Assembly (NCBI GenBank): GCA_019059635.1
Contig: JAGVRJ010000002.1
Location: 620,001 to 684,000, forward strand
Length of the DNA stretch: 64,000 nucleotides
DNA from: Proales similis
Lineage: Eukaryota > Rotifera > Eurotatoria > Ploima > Proalidae
Direction: 5' to 3'
The notes beneath the pieces were generated by a model. The model searched no databases. It saw only the letters and a list, made by a program, of their open reading frames with translations, and was not told the origin of the DNA. Made by a program: the position numbers and the translations under genes. Shown piece after piece: positions 12,769 to 24,500 of the stretch (its first letter is position 1; the number at the start of each line of letters is the position of its first letter).

Positions 12769-13143
12769 TTATTTGCCGTATTTGAAGCCTTTGTTTGATA
12801 CTTGCTCGCTAGAGACGGGCGAATTTTTTCCGATTTCGAGCTCAAAAAAGCGTCGTGTTCGGTCCATTGAGCTCTGATCAGCCAAGAGGAGAAAGCACGC
12901 TTCCTTTTGCTTTTGGTTGAGAAGCTCCCATTTGTTCTCGTTCAGCAGCTTGGCACAGAACAGTCTTAGCTCAACCTTTTCTGTTTCACTAAGGTCCTCG
13001 GACGGCAGAAGCTGATCGCCCTGCTGCTGCGCCAAGCTCAATCGGCTCATTCTCATTGGATAGGCGCTAGTCGGCTTTGACAAGGCATACAAGCAAAAGA
13101 AAACTGCAAGCACCAGAAAGCTGAAAGTTCGATTGGAGTTCAT
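12769..13143 (-). CDS. Small secreted peptide precursor, family unknown
   Basis: This intronless ORF of 124 residues is not a family I recognise. It opens with a classic signal peptide: a polar start, then a hydrophobic core FLVLAVFFCLYAL, then a likely cleavage after about residue 27 (PTSA). Two Cys flank a charged helix-like stretch of about 20 residues. A dibasic RR site precedes FFELEIG, and the protein ends in GFKYGK. A terminal Gly-Lys after Tyr is the pattern that gives a C-terminal amide in neuropeptides. A TATA-like TATTTAA lies about 100 bases upstream, near 13250. It could be a neuropeptide or another secreted factor. That it is a gene is fairly likely; the function is inference. 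Confidence 0.6.
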   Translation of the reverse strand: MNSNRTFSFLVLAVFFCLYALSKPTSAYPMRMSRLSLAQQQGDQLLPSEDLSETEKVELRLFCAKLLNENKWELLNQKQKEACFLLLADQSSMDRTRRFFELEIGKNSPVSSEQVSNKGFKYGK

Positions 13144-13873
13144 CTTTTAATTTGCTCGACTCTATAATTATCTGTAGACCTTCAATATTTCTCTTCCAGT
13201 GGAAAATCCTCAGAATTGTGATTTAAATTGGTCACGCAGAATGCTTAAATAGGCAGAGCGAGCTCACCTCCGCTTTCAAGGTAGATCGTAATAATTGTTA
13301 TTAAATTACAGATCACTTACGTTTTGACGATGAGCCTTTATTCTTCTCCCATTTGATACGACCATTAGGAAATGATTAATCCCTGAGCAAAGTGGGTGCC
13401 ATCTGCATCTTCTTTATTGCAAATAGCCGATAATTGGTGTTATTTGGTAAACAAACACAGCGTCAGCTAAAATCACACGGGAATGTTACATGATAGCCAA
13501 ATATAAAAAAAACCTTAAGGTGTTTATTTTCAGAAAATATCTCAAAATCCTCGCAGGATTTTGCATCTATCTCAGGCGCCAGCGTCAATAAATATCTCGC
13601 TCTCTCTCGTCTGTAATTGCTGAATCGATTCTTCTTATTATAGAGACAATTCGAATTGCATAATAACAAAAATTCGAACAAAAATCGAATTATTTCAAAT
13701 CAGATTTGCGTGCTCACACAGCAGCTCTTGGGGCTTGATTTCACCTCAATTCGATAAGACAAAAGACTGTGTACTGGGCAAGCGTGCAAAACGCAGAAAG
13801 CCTGAATAATATGAAATCGCATAAAGATATGAGGCTCGTTTTAAAAGATTTTTAGAGACCAAGCACCAGAGTG
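13144..13873. promoter_or_regulatory. Divergent intergenic region between peptide gene and MRPS10
   Basis: This 730-base, AT-leaning region separates two genes transcribed away from each other, so it must hold both promoters. A TATTTAA-like box for the peptide gene lies near 13250 on the minus strand. No domain-bearing ORF or RNA gene is apparent. Confidence 0.5.
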
Positions 13874-14383
13874 ATGTTTAGCTTGCGCCCTCTATTCACC
13901 CTGGCCATTCGAAGCGGTCGACTGAGCTGCCCTGACCGAGCGTTCAGTGCAAGTGCTGTGAATGGTCAAGTCGAAAATAAAGAGAATGCATCGCAATCAC
14001 AAAAGAACGAACAAGAACAAGAGCTGGACGAGCTATTTAAAAAGGTGCTGGTCCAAGTAAGAGGACACGACCGGGCAGTACTTGACAGCTATCAAAAGTT
14101 TGTCGAAATGGCCGCCAAAGAGCTGGAAGTCAACTTGAGCTGTGTGACTGAGCCAGAACGTTTCATTGAACGTTGGACTCTTCTCAAATCTCGTTTTAGC
14201 AATCGCAAGCACATGCGTCAGTACGAGATGCGCACTTATTTCAGAGAGTTCGAGTTCAAACATCTGACCGGATCTACTTGTGACACCTTGCTCGAGTACA
14301 TCCAACGCAATCTTCCCGAAGGTGTTGCAATGCACGTGCATCAGACTCGGCTGCTGCCCGTTCCGGACCACTTTAAAGAGTGA
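13874..14383 (+). CDS. MRPS10: Mitochondrial small ribosomal subunit protein uS10m (MRPS10)
   Basis: This intronless gene encodes 169 residues. The N-terminus is rich in Arg and Ser with no acidic residues before position 20, as expected for a mitochondrial targeting sequence. The S10 domain follows (residues about 55-165), with the family signatures RKHMRQYEMRTYFR and HLTGSTCDTLLEYIQRNLPEGVAM, which closely match animal MRPS10. The protein sits in the mitoribosomal small subunit head. The ATG at 13874 is preferred because the codon before it is GTG. An AATAAA signal follows the stop near 14425. The gene is convergent with the GPCR gene, with about 130 bases between stops. Confidence 0.93.
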   Translation: MFSLRPLFTLAIRSGRLSCPDRAFSASAVNGQVENKENASQSQKNEQEQELDELFKKVLVQVRGHDRAVLDSYQKFVEMAAKELEVNLSCVTEPERFIERWTLLKSRFSNRKHMRQYEMRTYFREFEFKHLTGSTCDTLLEYIQRNLPEGVAMHVHQTRLLPVPDHFKE

Positions 14384-14510
14384 AATTGATGCAGCCCCGA
14401 ATGCCACCCCTCCTTCCAGCCTTTGAATAAAGCAAAATGTGTGAATGAAGCAAATGGCTTATTGTTCTTGTCATAGGGTTCACATTATTTCACATTCAAT
14501 AGTTCTATAA

Positions 14511-15845
14511 TCATGATTTAAAGAGACCGAAGCGTACTCGCCTGAATGCGGAGCACATCATCGATCGAAAGCTTTGGTTCAATGTCATAAAACAAACCGG
14601 GTTCGTCAGAGAGTTGGCCAAAGCCAGACAAAGGGTTAAAGGATGAATGTAGCGCACAATGAAGCTGTTAAGCTCATTAATTTCGAGCTGGTGGTTTTTC
14701 TCATCCATCAAAATGAGGAAATCGACCACAAACGTTATTATGTGAAAGGGAAGCCAGGAGAGGGCGAAGAGAATTACAAGAACGATCAGGAGCTTGACCA
14801 CTCGGCGACGACTTTTGATCAGTCGATTAACTGCCGCGGTCTGAGAGCAAAAACTCTCAGCGTCCATGGAGGGCACTGCTCTGACCGCTTCGAATTTGAC
14901 TCGTTTTTTGCGTCCTTTGTTCGTCTTCAGCCTTGAATGTGTTCGAATGCTTGGCTTCAATATTTGATTTTTTGATGCAGAATCATTTAGCGGCTCTAAT
15001 GACCTCGCACTTCTCAGCGCTTGTGAACCAGTTCTACAAAGTTCCAATGACCGGCGCCGATCGGTTCCGTTGCTAAAATATCTGTCGCCAAATCCAGTTG
15101 ATTGATTCGATTCCATAATAAATGGCGAAGTTTGTGGGATTAGACTGACTACTGGCCGGTTGTTTAAATTTCCAGAAAACCAGAGTATTTGCGTCACTCT
15201 TGTGTACGCGTAGCACATGAACGAGAGAGGAAATATGAATAGGACAAAGGTCAATATGATCTCGAAAAATATCTTCGCCTCAATGTAGGGCCATTGTTCA
15301 ATGCATACTTGAAACACATGCGTTAAATTGAAGTATTCGAATCGAAGCGATTTCTGCTCGAACTTGAACACAAGCAAAAGCGGGAACATGATAAAAAAGG
15401 AGAGGGCCCAAATTAAAACTAACACCAGACGAACTTTGAAGTTTGTGCAAGTTGATCTCGCCTGAAGCGGCTTGTATATGATGACATATCGGTCCAGGCT
15501 GACTGCTGTCAAGGTCATCACACTCACGGAGAGGCTGACTCCTTGAACAAAGCTGCTGAAGCGGCACAAGAACTCGCCCAGTATCCATTGGCTGTGAATG
15601 GTGTGCGACGCCGTCACCGGAATGCAGATGATCACAACGAGCAGATCCGACACGGCCAAGTTCATTATGAACTTGTTTGTGGCAGTTTGCATTCTCTTGT
15701 AGAACATGACGAAGCATATAACTGCCAAGTTGGTCATCAGACCGAGTATGAAGATGATGGCGTAGACGAGGGCGAGAGCTCTCTTCAGCCATGACTCGAA
15801 CGATTCATGTGCATGAGATTCTGACGTTGCATTCAGCATCATCAT
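14511..15845 (-). CDS. Rhodopsin-class peptide GPCR, intronless
   Basis: A 444-residue class A GPCR with seven hydrophobic segments. TM1 starts near residue 22. TM2 has NLAVSDLLVV, and the TM3 end reads SLDRYVIIYKP (the DRY motif). TM6 has FALSWLPFHII and TM7 has LANSLTNPVCFM. A long third intracellular loop (about residues 240-335) is Ser/Arg-rich. The Cys pair expected between TM3 and ECL2 is present (EFLCRFSS and VCIEQWPY). The overall pattern resembles invertebrate neuropeptide receptors of the SIFamide/NPFF/trissin/orexin-like group, but I cannot assign a ligand. Two oddities are Ser instead of Cys in CWLP, and Phe instead of Tyr in NPxxY. A TATA-like TATATTTATAG lies on the minus strand near 15925-15940. 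Confidence 0.88.
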   Translation of the reverse strand: MMMLNATSESHAHESFESWLKRALALVYAIIFILGLMTNLAVICFVMFYKRMQTATNKFIMNLAVSDLLVVIICIPVTASHTIHSQWILGEFLCRFSSFVQGVSLSVSVMTLTAVSLDRYVIIYKPLQARSTCTNFKVRLVLVLIWALSFFIMFPLLLVFKFEQKSLRFEYFNLTHVFQVCIEQWPYIEAKIFFEIILTFVLFIFPLSFMCYAYTRVTQILWFSGNLNNRPVVSLIPQTSPFIMESNQSTGFGDRYFSNGTDRRRSLELCRTGSQALRSARSLEPLNDSASKNQILKPSIRTHSRLKTNKGRKKRVKFEAVRAVPSMDAESFCSQTAAVNRLIKSRRRVVKLLIVLVILFALSWLPFHIITFVVDFLILMDEKNHQLEINELNSFIVRYIHPLTLCLALANSLTNPVCFMTLNQSFRSMMCSAFRRVRFGLFKS

Positions 15846-17123
15846 CTTGTGGCTTTCTAAATTCGACAGATTATGTTCTCAGCGTGTTCGATCATCTAAA
15901 CTTGAAACGGAAATGCCGCTTGCATCTTCTATAAATATATTGGCGTCAAGTCAACAAGCGAATTTTGACACATTCACAAAAGCACAACGAGTACAAGCAG
16001 CAATGGCAACAAACACAATAGGCAACGAACAAGAGAGCCGCTTGATAATTAGCAAAACGTCTAAATATCTACCCTGAAAAAGCGAAATAAAATAGAGACT
16101 AAACGCTTCTGTGTAACAAATGAATGACGTGCAAAGACACAGAGAAGTGCACAGAAAGGAATTATTTTCTGAGAGGCCAAAAGCTGCTTAATCGAGATGC
16201 TTATTGATCATTAGAAACGGTATTGTATTACGATTTTATATAAAAATGGAATAAATGCGAAATAAAGAAGAAATCAGTGTGAAGCGGCAAATAATTTTCC
16301 AACTGAGCGCTGTTCTTTAAGCAACAACATGGACTAAATAGGAACCTTGATCTGGACCCCACTCTCACATGTGGTATGTTTGAATAGGCTCCTAATTTGA
16401 TCCATAATGACTAACCTTAGACATTAAACCAGGCGACAAATAATGCCTAATTCTCACGGAAACTTCGCAAGCGGTACCTGTCAAAAAGGCTTTAATTTTG
16501 AATAGAACACCTACTCAGATCGACTAATCTGGATCACTTTCATTCATTTATTTTTAGCATTATTTCCTTTCAAAAAAAAATGAGCTCGAGTTGATCATCC
16601 AGAGAGAGCATGATCCAGAGAGTTGATCGATTCGACTATTCTGCGTCTAATGAACTCAAATTTGGGTCAGAACCTGGTCGAACTGCAAGAGTAGCAGAGT
16701 CCGGCCAGGTGATGAGACAATTTGAAGCCGACATCTAGAATATTTTGAGCCAGGCCTAGTTAGGTGGCAGAGAAGAGTTGATGCGTCGTGCATACGAGCG
16801 CGGGCATCGATTCGTTCAAACGAGACCAAATAAAAAAAATCAAATCAAAGCTAAATGAGAATCAGTTTCGCCATGTGCGTTTCAAATATTGAACACGAAA
16901 TATAAAAATGCAAATGCATACGGGCAAAAGCAGTGAATGAGTGAACATTAGAGCTAAAGAGGGCGAGACTCGTGCTTAGTTTTGTTTTTTTTTAAATTTA
17001 CGCCATAACTTAAGTGCGCAAGTGAGAGGCGAAAGAAAAATAAAAAAAGAATGGACGGGAGCTTATTGGCGCTGGGCCGAAATCTGGCAAATTGCAATTT
17101 AGATTTAGCTGTTTTAAGCGAAC
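15846..17123. other. Divergent intergenic region between GPCR and PA2G4
   Basis: This 1.28-kb region separates genes transcribed in opposite directions. It contains the TATA-like box of the GPCR and, at the right, the PA2G4 promoter and 5' leader. I see no additional gene, RNA or repeat of note. Confidence 0.5.
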
Positions 17124-18790
17124 ATGGCCGATGATTCGAACTACTCCTCTTCGGACAACGAAGAGCAAAAGCAAGCACCAACCACTATCGCGGACGACTT
17201 GGTGGTGACCAAGTACAAAATGGCCAGCGAGATAACCAACCGTGAGAAAAGCTTAAGCGATCGAACAAGTTTCGAAATAAACTCACCGAGCTTGTGCAGG
17301 AGTGCTGCAAGAGATCATTGATAAATGCGTTGACGGCGCTTCGGTGCGAGAAGTGTGCGAGTTTGGCGACAATCGCCTTGTAGAAGAAACCGGCAAGGTA
17401 TTCAAGAAAGAGAAGAACATGAAGAAAGGTTTGAAGGGAGAAAAATTGCCACTGCAGAATAGAAGGTCATGCAAATTTAATCAAAGGCATCGCGTTTCCC
17501 ACTTGTCTCGCACTTAACAACTGTATTTGTCACTTCTCGCCGCTCAAGAGCGACCCAGATCAGACCATCAAGACCGGAGACCTCATCAAAATGTAGTCGC
17601 CTATCTGCCTTGCGTCGTTTTAATCTCTCTAATGCGTTCTCTTTCTCTCTCTGCCTCGTTTAGCGATATGGGCTGTCATGTTGACGGATTCATTGCTGTC
17701 GTAGCGCACACATTAGTCGTTGGAGCTAGCAAGGTACTCGGTCGATAAATTATTTAGTAGCTAATATTGTATACAATTTAGCGTCTACAAACGCTGACTA
17801 GGAAAACAAAATCACTGGAAGAAAAGCTGATGCCATTCTGGCTGCGTACAACGCTGCTGAAGCTGCACTTCGACTTTTGAAGCCGGGATCGAATGTTTGC
17901 TGACTTAATCATGATTTTGTTTATTTGACACACAACTAAATTATCTAACCTTTTTTTGTTCATTCATTCAGAACTACGCAATCACGGAGAAAATCGACAA
18001 AATCGCTCAATCGTACAAATGCAAGCCTGTTGAGGGAATGCTTTCCTACCAGCTCGAGAAGGATGTTATCGACGGAACCAAGCGCATTATCCAAAATCCC
18101 ACCGAACTTCAAAAGTAAACTTTTTTCTTATTTATCCGAATGCCTACACGAGCAGAATTTATTCGATTTTGGCACCTCCTCAAAGGAAAGAAGGATGCGA
18201 TAAGTGCGAGTTCGCCGTGCACGAGGTTTACGCCATCGACGTGCTTGTAAGCACCGGCGAGGGAAAGCCAAAGGAAGGAGAGGCTCGAACCACGGTCTAC
18301 AAGAAGAAGGATCTCATCTACCAGCTGCGCATGAAGACCTCTCGTGCGTTCTTGAGCGAGGCTGAGAAACGGTTCGCCCTGATGCCGTTCAACCTTCGGT
18401 ACGTTTTCAATTTCATGTTTTCTTTATTCGCTGTCCACATTAATTGCGCATTCATTCAGATCGTTTGAAGACGAGCGAAAAGCTCGACTAGGCGTGATCG
18501 AGTGCGCTAAAAACGACCTCATGGAGCCATATCCGGTCTACTACGAGAAGGATAGCGAGTTTGTTGCCGAGTTCAAATTCACTGTGCTTCTGATGCCGAG
18601 TGGCACCATGAAAATCACCGGCCTTACACTCGATCCGGACATGTACCAGACCGAGAACAAGATCGAGGACGAGGAAATCAAAAAGCTGCTCACGCTTTCG
18701 CTCAGCAACAAGAAGAAGAAGAAGAAGACTGCGAAAAAGGCCGGCGACAAGAAGGCAGACGCCGCCGACGAGAGTGACGAGGAAAAGTAA
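17124..18790 (+). CDS. PA2G4: Proliferation-associated protein 2G4 (EBP1)
   Basis: A catalytically inactive methionine-aminopeptidase-fold protein that binds ribosomes and RNA. Eight exons: 17124-17241, 17300-17428, 17487-17592, 17664-17733, 17802-17894, 17972-18114, 18186-18398 and 18460-18790, encoding 400 residues, near the usual 394. Signatures are [17 protein letters not shown] at the N-terminus, [13 protein letters not shown], the segment [17 protein letters not shown], the middle [30 protein letters not shown], and a Lys-rich tail with a run of six Lys. That basic tail is a known feature of EBP1 family members. All splice phases agree. An AATAAA signal lies near 18893. Confidence 0.95.
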
Positions 18791-19168
18791 AATAAGATTT
18801 TTATTGAGAAGCATTGTTTGTAAGCTCTGCTCTGCTCGAATCGATGCTAACCAACTCTCAATGCGACGGTCAAGTTCATTTTGTTCGAACTCAGCAATAA
18901 ATCCGACTCCAACTTAGCGCTCTTTTTTCTCTCATTTCTGCTCTTGTTTTTCATTTGTTCGTCTAAACAACAATGCGCATTGGCTGATCGTTTGCGATCT
19001 TTATTTTGAAATATGCGCAATTATTTCTGCATAAACTCGGCAAGAAGCCTCTTAGGTCGCTTTTAGCTGTATACGAACAAGGCAAGCAAAGCGTTCTTCT
19101 GTTCACATAACTAAAGAAAATTTCGGCTAGTTTTACTTTGAACTAAGAGGAAACTAATTTTCAGAATC

Positions 19169-19846
19169 ATGATCGCCGGGGCACTCGCACGCCGAACCCT
19201 TCTGTTTTCTACTCGTCTCTCGCCTTTGAGAACGTAAGCTTTCTTGCTGTCTATTCTCCACGCCTGTCAATCATACATTCGCAATCACTTGAGCAGTAGA
19301 GTGACTACCTACGCCAAATCGGCACAAGAAGAGCAGAAAGTATTCTGGGAGAAGAATGCTCGACTCAATCGCCCGATGTCGCCACACTTGACCATTTACA
19401 AGTTTGAAAATGTTCATCCTGTGAATGCCAGTCTTTTGATAACTTGCATATTTCCTAGGTTGCCCATGACTGCGAAATTATCGATCAGCTTCCGAGCCAC
19501 CGGGGCCATCCTGGGAGGAAGTGAGCAGAGTTGTTTTTCCTGATAAAATAGACTCGCAACTAACGGGCTAAATATCATAGCTGTCTACGCTTTCGGTCTG
19601 GGCGCTTTTCTGTTCGCTGGCCAATTCGACCAAGTCTGCGATTGGCTTCAGATGACCTTTCATCCGCACGTGCTGCTGACTGCCAAAACCGGACTGGCTT
19701 TGCCGCTGACCTACCACACTCTGAACGGGCTGCGCCACTTGACTTGGGATACAGGCCGAGGACTTAAATTGGCGCAGCTTCGTTCGACCGGCTACGCTGT
19801 CATGGTTCTCTCGGTTCTTTCAGCGCTTGCTCTGGCAACTCTCTAA
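19169..19846 (+). CDS. SDHC: Succinate dehydrogenase cytochrome b560 subunit (SDHC)
   Basis: The membrane anchor of respiratory complex II, which binds heme b and ubiquinone in the mitochondrial inner membrane. Four exons: 19169-19233, 19297-19401, 19459-19520 and 19581-19846 (165 residues). The N-terminus is Arg-rich and non-acidic, a likely mitochondrial presequence. Family motifs are NRPMSPHLTIYK, SISFRATGAIL (quinone-site Ser/Arg region), and TYHTLNGLRHLTWDTG, which holds the heme-ligand His region. Three hydrophobic helices follow. Without removing the intron at 19402-19458 the protein would lose the link between HLTIYK and LPMTAKLSISF, so that splice is well supported. An AATAAA signal lies near 19890. 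Confidence 0.94.
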
Positions 19847-20079
19847 ACAAACTAGTAGCCATAGTTGCTTATTGATTCGTATTTCGAATGATAATAAATT
19901 TAAGACCAAGTTCATGAAAATTGTGCTCTGGTTGCCAGCTTCTAATTAGACACCAAGGCGACTTTAAATTCAGCTTTTGATCTGGATTTTGCTCGGGCCC
20001 AAATTTTGAACTCAACTGTCCTCTCTTGCAGTCAATTTGATTCGATAATAATTGCGAGAAAAAATTTCCTGACCTTCAG

Positions 20080-21378
20080 ATGAGCTCTGATCCGAATAAG
20101 CACCACAGGGTCACACTGAACATCGACCCGAATTCCAAGCCTTGCCGACTCCAATTCATTTTCGACGTGATTGTAAACATTTTAAACCGACGAAACAGCG
20201 CAGAGCCCAAAGACTGGTCTAAATTGACCAGATCGCAAAGAATGAGCAATTTAAATGACGTTCTATCTGGAAGCTCGAGCAGTGGCTTGGCCGACACCAT
20301 TGAGAAGTTTCAAGGTTCCAGACAAACATTTCTCAAAGTCTGCCGCAACCTCGACTAATCGTTCTCTTTAACAAGACTTTAAGTTTCGCTCAACGCCCAA
20401 AGTGATTCCTTTAGCCCAACAGCCTTCGCTCAGTGAAGAAGCTTCGTCTCCGTCGTACAACACTAGAGTGAGGACAAATAAGTACTTGAGACAAGTGGAT
20501 TACGATCTTTTAGACGAATCAGACGAATTCGTATTCGAAGAACATGAGACCACCAACGACAAGTTGACTCAAAAAGCTGACTCGAGCAGTGAGACTTCTG
20601 ATCTGTTCGATGGTCAAGGTTCAATTCCCAGCCCATTCTCACGTGCCAACAGATCGAATATAGAAACATCGAGCTCTTCAAGTTCCTCGAGCCAGACACC
20701 GTTCCGTCACGAAACTTTACGCATTAGAGACGATTCAGACAGCCAAAAGAAGCAATCCTATGTTTCTAGCTGTGAAAAGCAAATTTACGCCTTTCGTCCG
20801 CTACAATTGATTATGGACCCTAGTAAAATTGACGGTAAATTGTGGCGGCATCTGCTTCGATTAATTAGAGATTTATCGATGCCTGATGTAAAAGGAAAGA
20901 AAGAGATAGAGACCTGCGAGGCCATGCCTCTTCCAAACGATGAGACCTTCAGAATTCTGGAAGAGATTCTTATGGGTATTTGCGTGCTCTCAACATGCGA
21001 TTATTAATTTGATGATTGTGAAAAACAGGCGACGAAATAGCCGATCCCACATGCTTAGCAGTTCAAGAGACGCCCAGGAGTGATCCAGTAGCGAAATTTC
21101 AACAAAGTCTCAAAACTCAAAGGCAGCTGATAGACCGCAAATTCTCTGAATCTGGCATTGACTTGAGCGAATCGAAAAAGCAAGGGCTCAAGCATTCTGG
21201 CAGCGACTCGATGACCCTCAAGCTCGAGCTGTATTCAAATGATAGCAAACTGGACAGAACGCCTCTGTGCAAACTGGAAAGAGTGATCAGATCGAACTGC
21301 AACGAGTCGTTCAAGTTGAACGATAAGCCAAACAATCCACTCAGGCTGCATATTAGCAGAGAGAAATGCGATGATTGA
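20080..21378 (+). CDS. Unrecognised protein, 394 residues
   Basis: Three predicted exons (20080-20314, 20376-20975, 21029-21378) join in phase. The first 80 residues look structured (RLQFIFDVIVNILNRR). They loosely recall the CxxQFxxxLLxxIxxxR start of p31comet/MAD2L1BP, but the rest does not obviously follow that family. The middle is a Ser-rich acidic linker with a run of Ser around residue 165. A second structured piece contains FRPLQLIMDPSKIDGKLWRH. The C-terminus is polar. The arrangement suggests a nuclear or regulatory protein. I do not assign a function. It ends about 150 bases from the convergent BRCA1 gene. Confidence 0.7.
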
Positions 21379-21532
21379 CTCGTCGATTCGTTTCCATGGT
21401 CTTTTTATTGTTTGACAAATTTCTAAATATAAAAGAAATGAGGAAAAATGGGGGAAACTAAGGCGCCAAGTTTGGAGCCGAATGGAATGCATACATAAAA
21501 AGACAACTGACAACTTCCTCGTCTGGCCATGG

Positions 21533-24500
21533 TCACGAATATGTCTTGTAGGGCTGCAGATCTCTAGGGCTGAACGATGCCAACGAGTCGAGGAGCCAGG
21601 ACTTATTTACAGAATTTATGTTTGCCGCCTGCATGAGCTTGGCCGTCTCCGAGCTGATCTTCTGCACCGTGTCGTCGAATATTACCAGGCGCGTTTTGTT
21701 CTCTTTATCGCTGAAATGCTTTGCGACCTTGACCACTCGGGCGCCACTTGACTTGGCCAATTCGACTATTTCACCCAGTGTAATTGAATCGCCGTTAAAC
21801 TTGCCCAGAAATAGCATTTCATATGAGCTGAACAGCCGCTGATCGGAAAGCCTTGATTTCTTTGGGCCCATGTGGCTGCCAAAGATTGTGTCGCCTCTTA
21901 TTTCGAAATCTTCCTTTCAATTTTTGAACCTAGCCTCAGAAAAGCGGCCAAAAATATTGTAAACTGCTGAGTTTTTGACCTACAGGCGGAAGCAAACTGT
22001 TGCCTACTAGACTTGCTTCAATCCACTTGATCGAAACTATCCACAGCTTGCGTGTAATTGCTTTGAGGTATTTGCTCGTCACTCCGCATATCAAGTTCTC
22101 GTCTGTTTCAACATTTTCTAAGTGCTCTTTTCCTAATTCGCTGTTTAACCGATCAATCATACCTGAATCGACAACCAGATGCGATGTGCTGCTGGTCATT
22201 TCTTTGCTAACCTTTGCGTTGAATTTGGCGGCAAATTCAGACATTTTAGACTAAATCACAGCTGGTTTAAACATTGGAAAGTAAGAATGACGTCAATCGC
22301 AGACCTTCATTTCGGACTTGAGCAATGAGCCAACAAGTTCAAACTTTTGCGAGTCGACTGATGAGCTGGAACCGAGCCGGCTGCTTCTAGATGATGAGTT
22401 CAAGCTGAGAGTTTTGTTCAAATACATCCCTTCGCAGGCGTTGTCTATTTCAATGAGGCGGCTCTGGTCGTTACTGCCCACCATTCCTTCCGCTGCTTGT
22501 TTTTGATCGGTCATTTTAATCGAGCTTATTTTGCTCTCGTTTAGTCGAGTCGACTCTAAATTGTTTGAGAAGCTCACGCCCAGTAAATCAGCAGCTGCCG
22601 GCGGCGGATGAATAAAATTGTTCGATTTGACTTGAAAATCTCCGACCTCGTCTGGACTTACAAAGTGAGCTGTTGAGTTGATCGAGTTGAGAAGTTGAGT
22701 AGGCCCTTCAATGTAAGCCCGGCTCTCATTCAACGTTGACATGGCGCTCTGATTCAGAATGCTTTGTCGTTCGACTGTTTCTCGATGCAAACGAGGCGCG
22801 GGCGGCGGCAAGTTTTGATTAGTAGACACCAAATTTAGACTGGGCCGTTTGGAGAACGAGTTTCGATTCGAAGTTTGCAAATAAGATCCATTTAACGAAT
22901 CGTGGGCCAAGTTGCTGTTGTCGGCCAATTCAACTCGACTGGCCGACTTGGATAGACGCGCGTCAAGACTTCTCAGGCGCTCTAGAGTTATCGAGTTAGA
23001 GCTCTCGTTCGATTCTTTGATCGGTGAGTCCTCGATCACCAGACGACTTTCTTCAAGTACCACAGCCGGTTTAGTTTCATTGTGTGAAATCATTGGCTCA
23101 TGATCGGTTCGGTTCAACGAAACAAATTCAAGAGTTGGAATCGATCTTTTCAGGTGGTTTGTTCGCTTCATTTTTACGCTCGAACTAGTGTCTACTAGAT
23201 CCTGGAATACGGACAAGTCCAAATTAACTTTGCTCCGGCCACTCGGTTCTTGTGTAACAAGCACTGTGGATTCCAAATTGGTGCTTGTCGGAGGCTCCAT
23301 GTTCACGTGAGAGAAAGATTCAACTGGCCTTGAAGGTGGCGAGTCAGCCACCGAAGTTACTTGAAGCATCGCATACAAATGCTCTTCAGAAGCAATTTGA
23401 ACACATTCTTGCATCAGCTGCTCAATCGTCTCTTCGAACAATTTTATCTCGAGCTCGTCTGTGTCGAAACTTTCAGTTTGAGTTTCAGCTACTCGCAACT
23501 CTCTTATGTCCGTCATTGTTGCTTGGTCGACCATTTTCTTCGCCGCTCCTGCTTGACACGATTCGCAAGGGCCCGGCTCTAACGGCTCTAGATCGACTTG
23601 AACAGAGCATTCTTTGGTCGAAACTCTGGTTTCCGTTTTACGATTGCTCACCGGCTCGAATGGAAGCTGCATGGGAATAGTGTCAGTGACGACCAGATCG
23701 GCAAGCAAATTTTGATTGCCTTCAGCCTGAACTTGACTCGGCTTGGATATGCCGCATGGCGTCTGCGGCCTGTTTCTATCAAGGTTGTCTATGCTGTGCC
23801 TTTTAAACTTCAATGGACCTCAAATAGAAAAAATGAATTAATTTCGTGTTGGGGCCAAAATTTTGGGCACTTGTCGCCCTCTCACCCTGAATAATAAAAG
23901 AGTGCGCCTAAACAAAGCGTGAAGCAAACATCAAGGCCAAACAGAAGGGACAGGGCAGAGAGAGAGAGAGAGTGAGGGCGTGGGCTGTCTAACTGAGAGC
24001 AAAAGAAACTAACGAATTTTTTTCAGCTGGAACTCCTTGCGAAAATAGGACACAGTCGGAAAACGAAGCAAATTCGAATTGACCACTTGGCGAGCCCGAC
24101 AAGGTGAGAAGAAGGCCTGGTAAATAAGACGCCGATTCTATTTACCTTCACGCGAGCGATTGCTGTTTTCTTCTTTCGATAGAGTCTTTTTCGGTGCATA
24201 GCTGGCCGCTTCTTCTATTTCGACGGCCGCGTTTGAGCTGGAGCTTGTCGTCGCACTCTCAGCCGAAACGAAATTTGTTTTGTCTTTGAAGAGAGAGCTA
24301 TTGAGATTGAACGAAGTCTCTATAACTGCCGGCTCAACAGTGTCGTTTATGATGGCCGGCTCTACGATCAAGGCTTTGTGCGGCTCAATCGAACGGCTTT
24401 TTTTATTGAGAGTTCCCACTTCGACTGAGCTTCCCAGACTACGATTTCGTTTGAGGGGCTCTGTTTGGCCAATCGGCTGGCCTCGCTCGGTCGCTGCTTT

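Noticed and set aside
13463-13681. 72-residue minus-strand open frame between the peptide gene and MRPS10
   Set aside because: It is a short AT-rich frame with no signal peptide or domain, consistent with chance.
14643-14936. Open frame antisense to the GPCR
   Set aside because: It lies within the receptor coding sequence on the opposite strand and has no recognisable features.
24010-24120. Possible extra BRCA1 exon
   Set aside because: The frame is open, but using it would require an intron of about 27 bases, far below the others. Direct splicing of 24146 to 23818 keeps phase.
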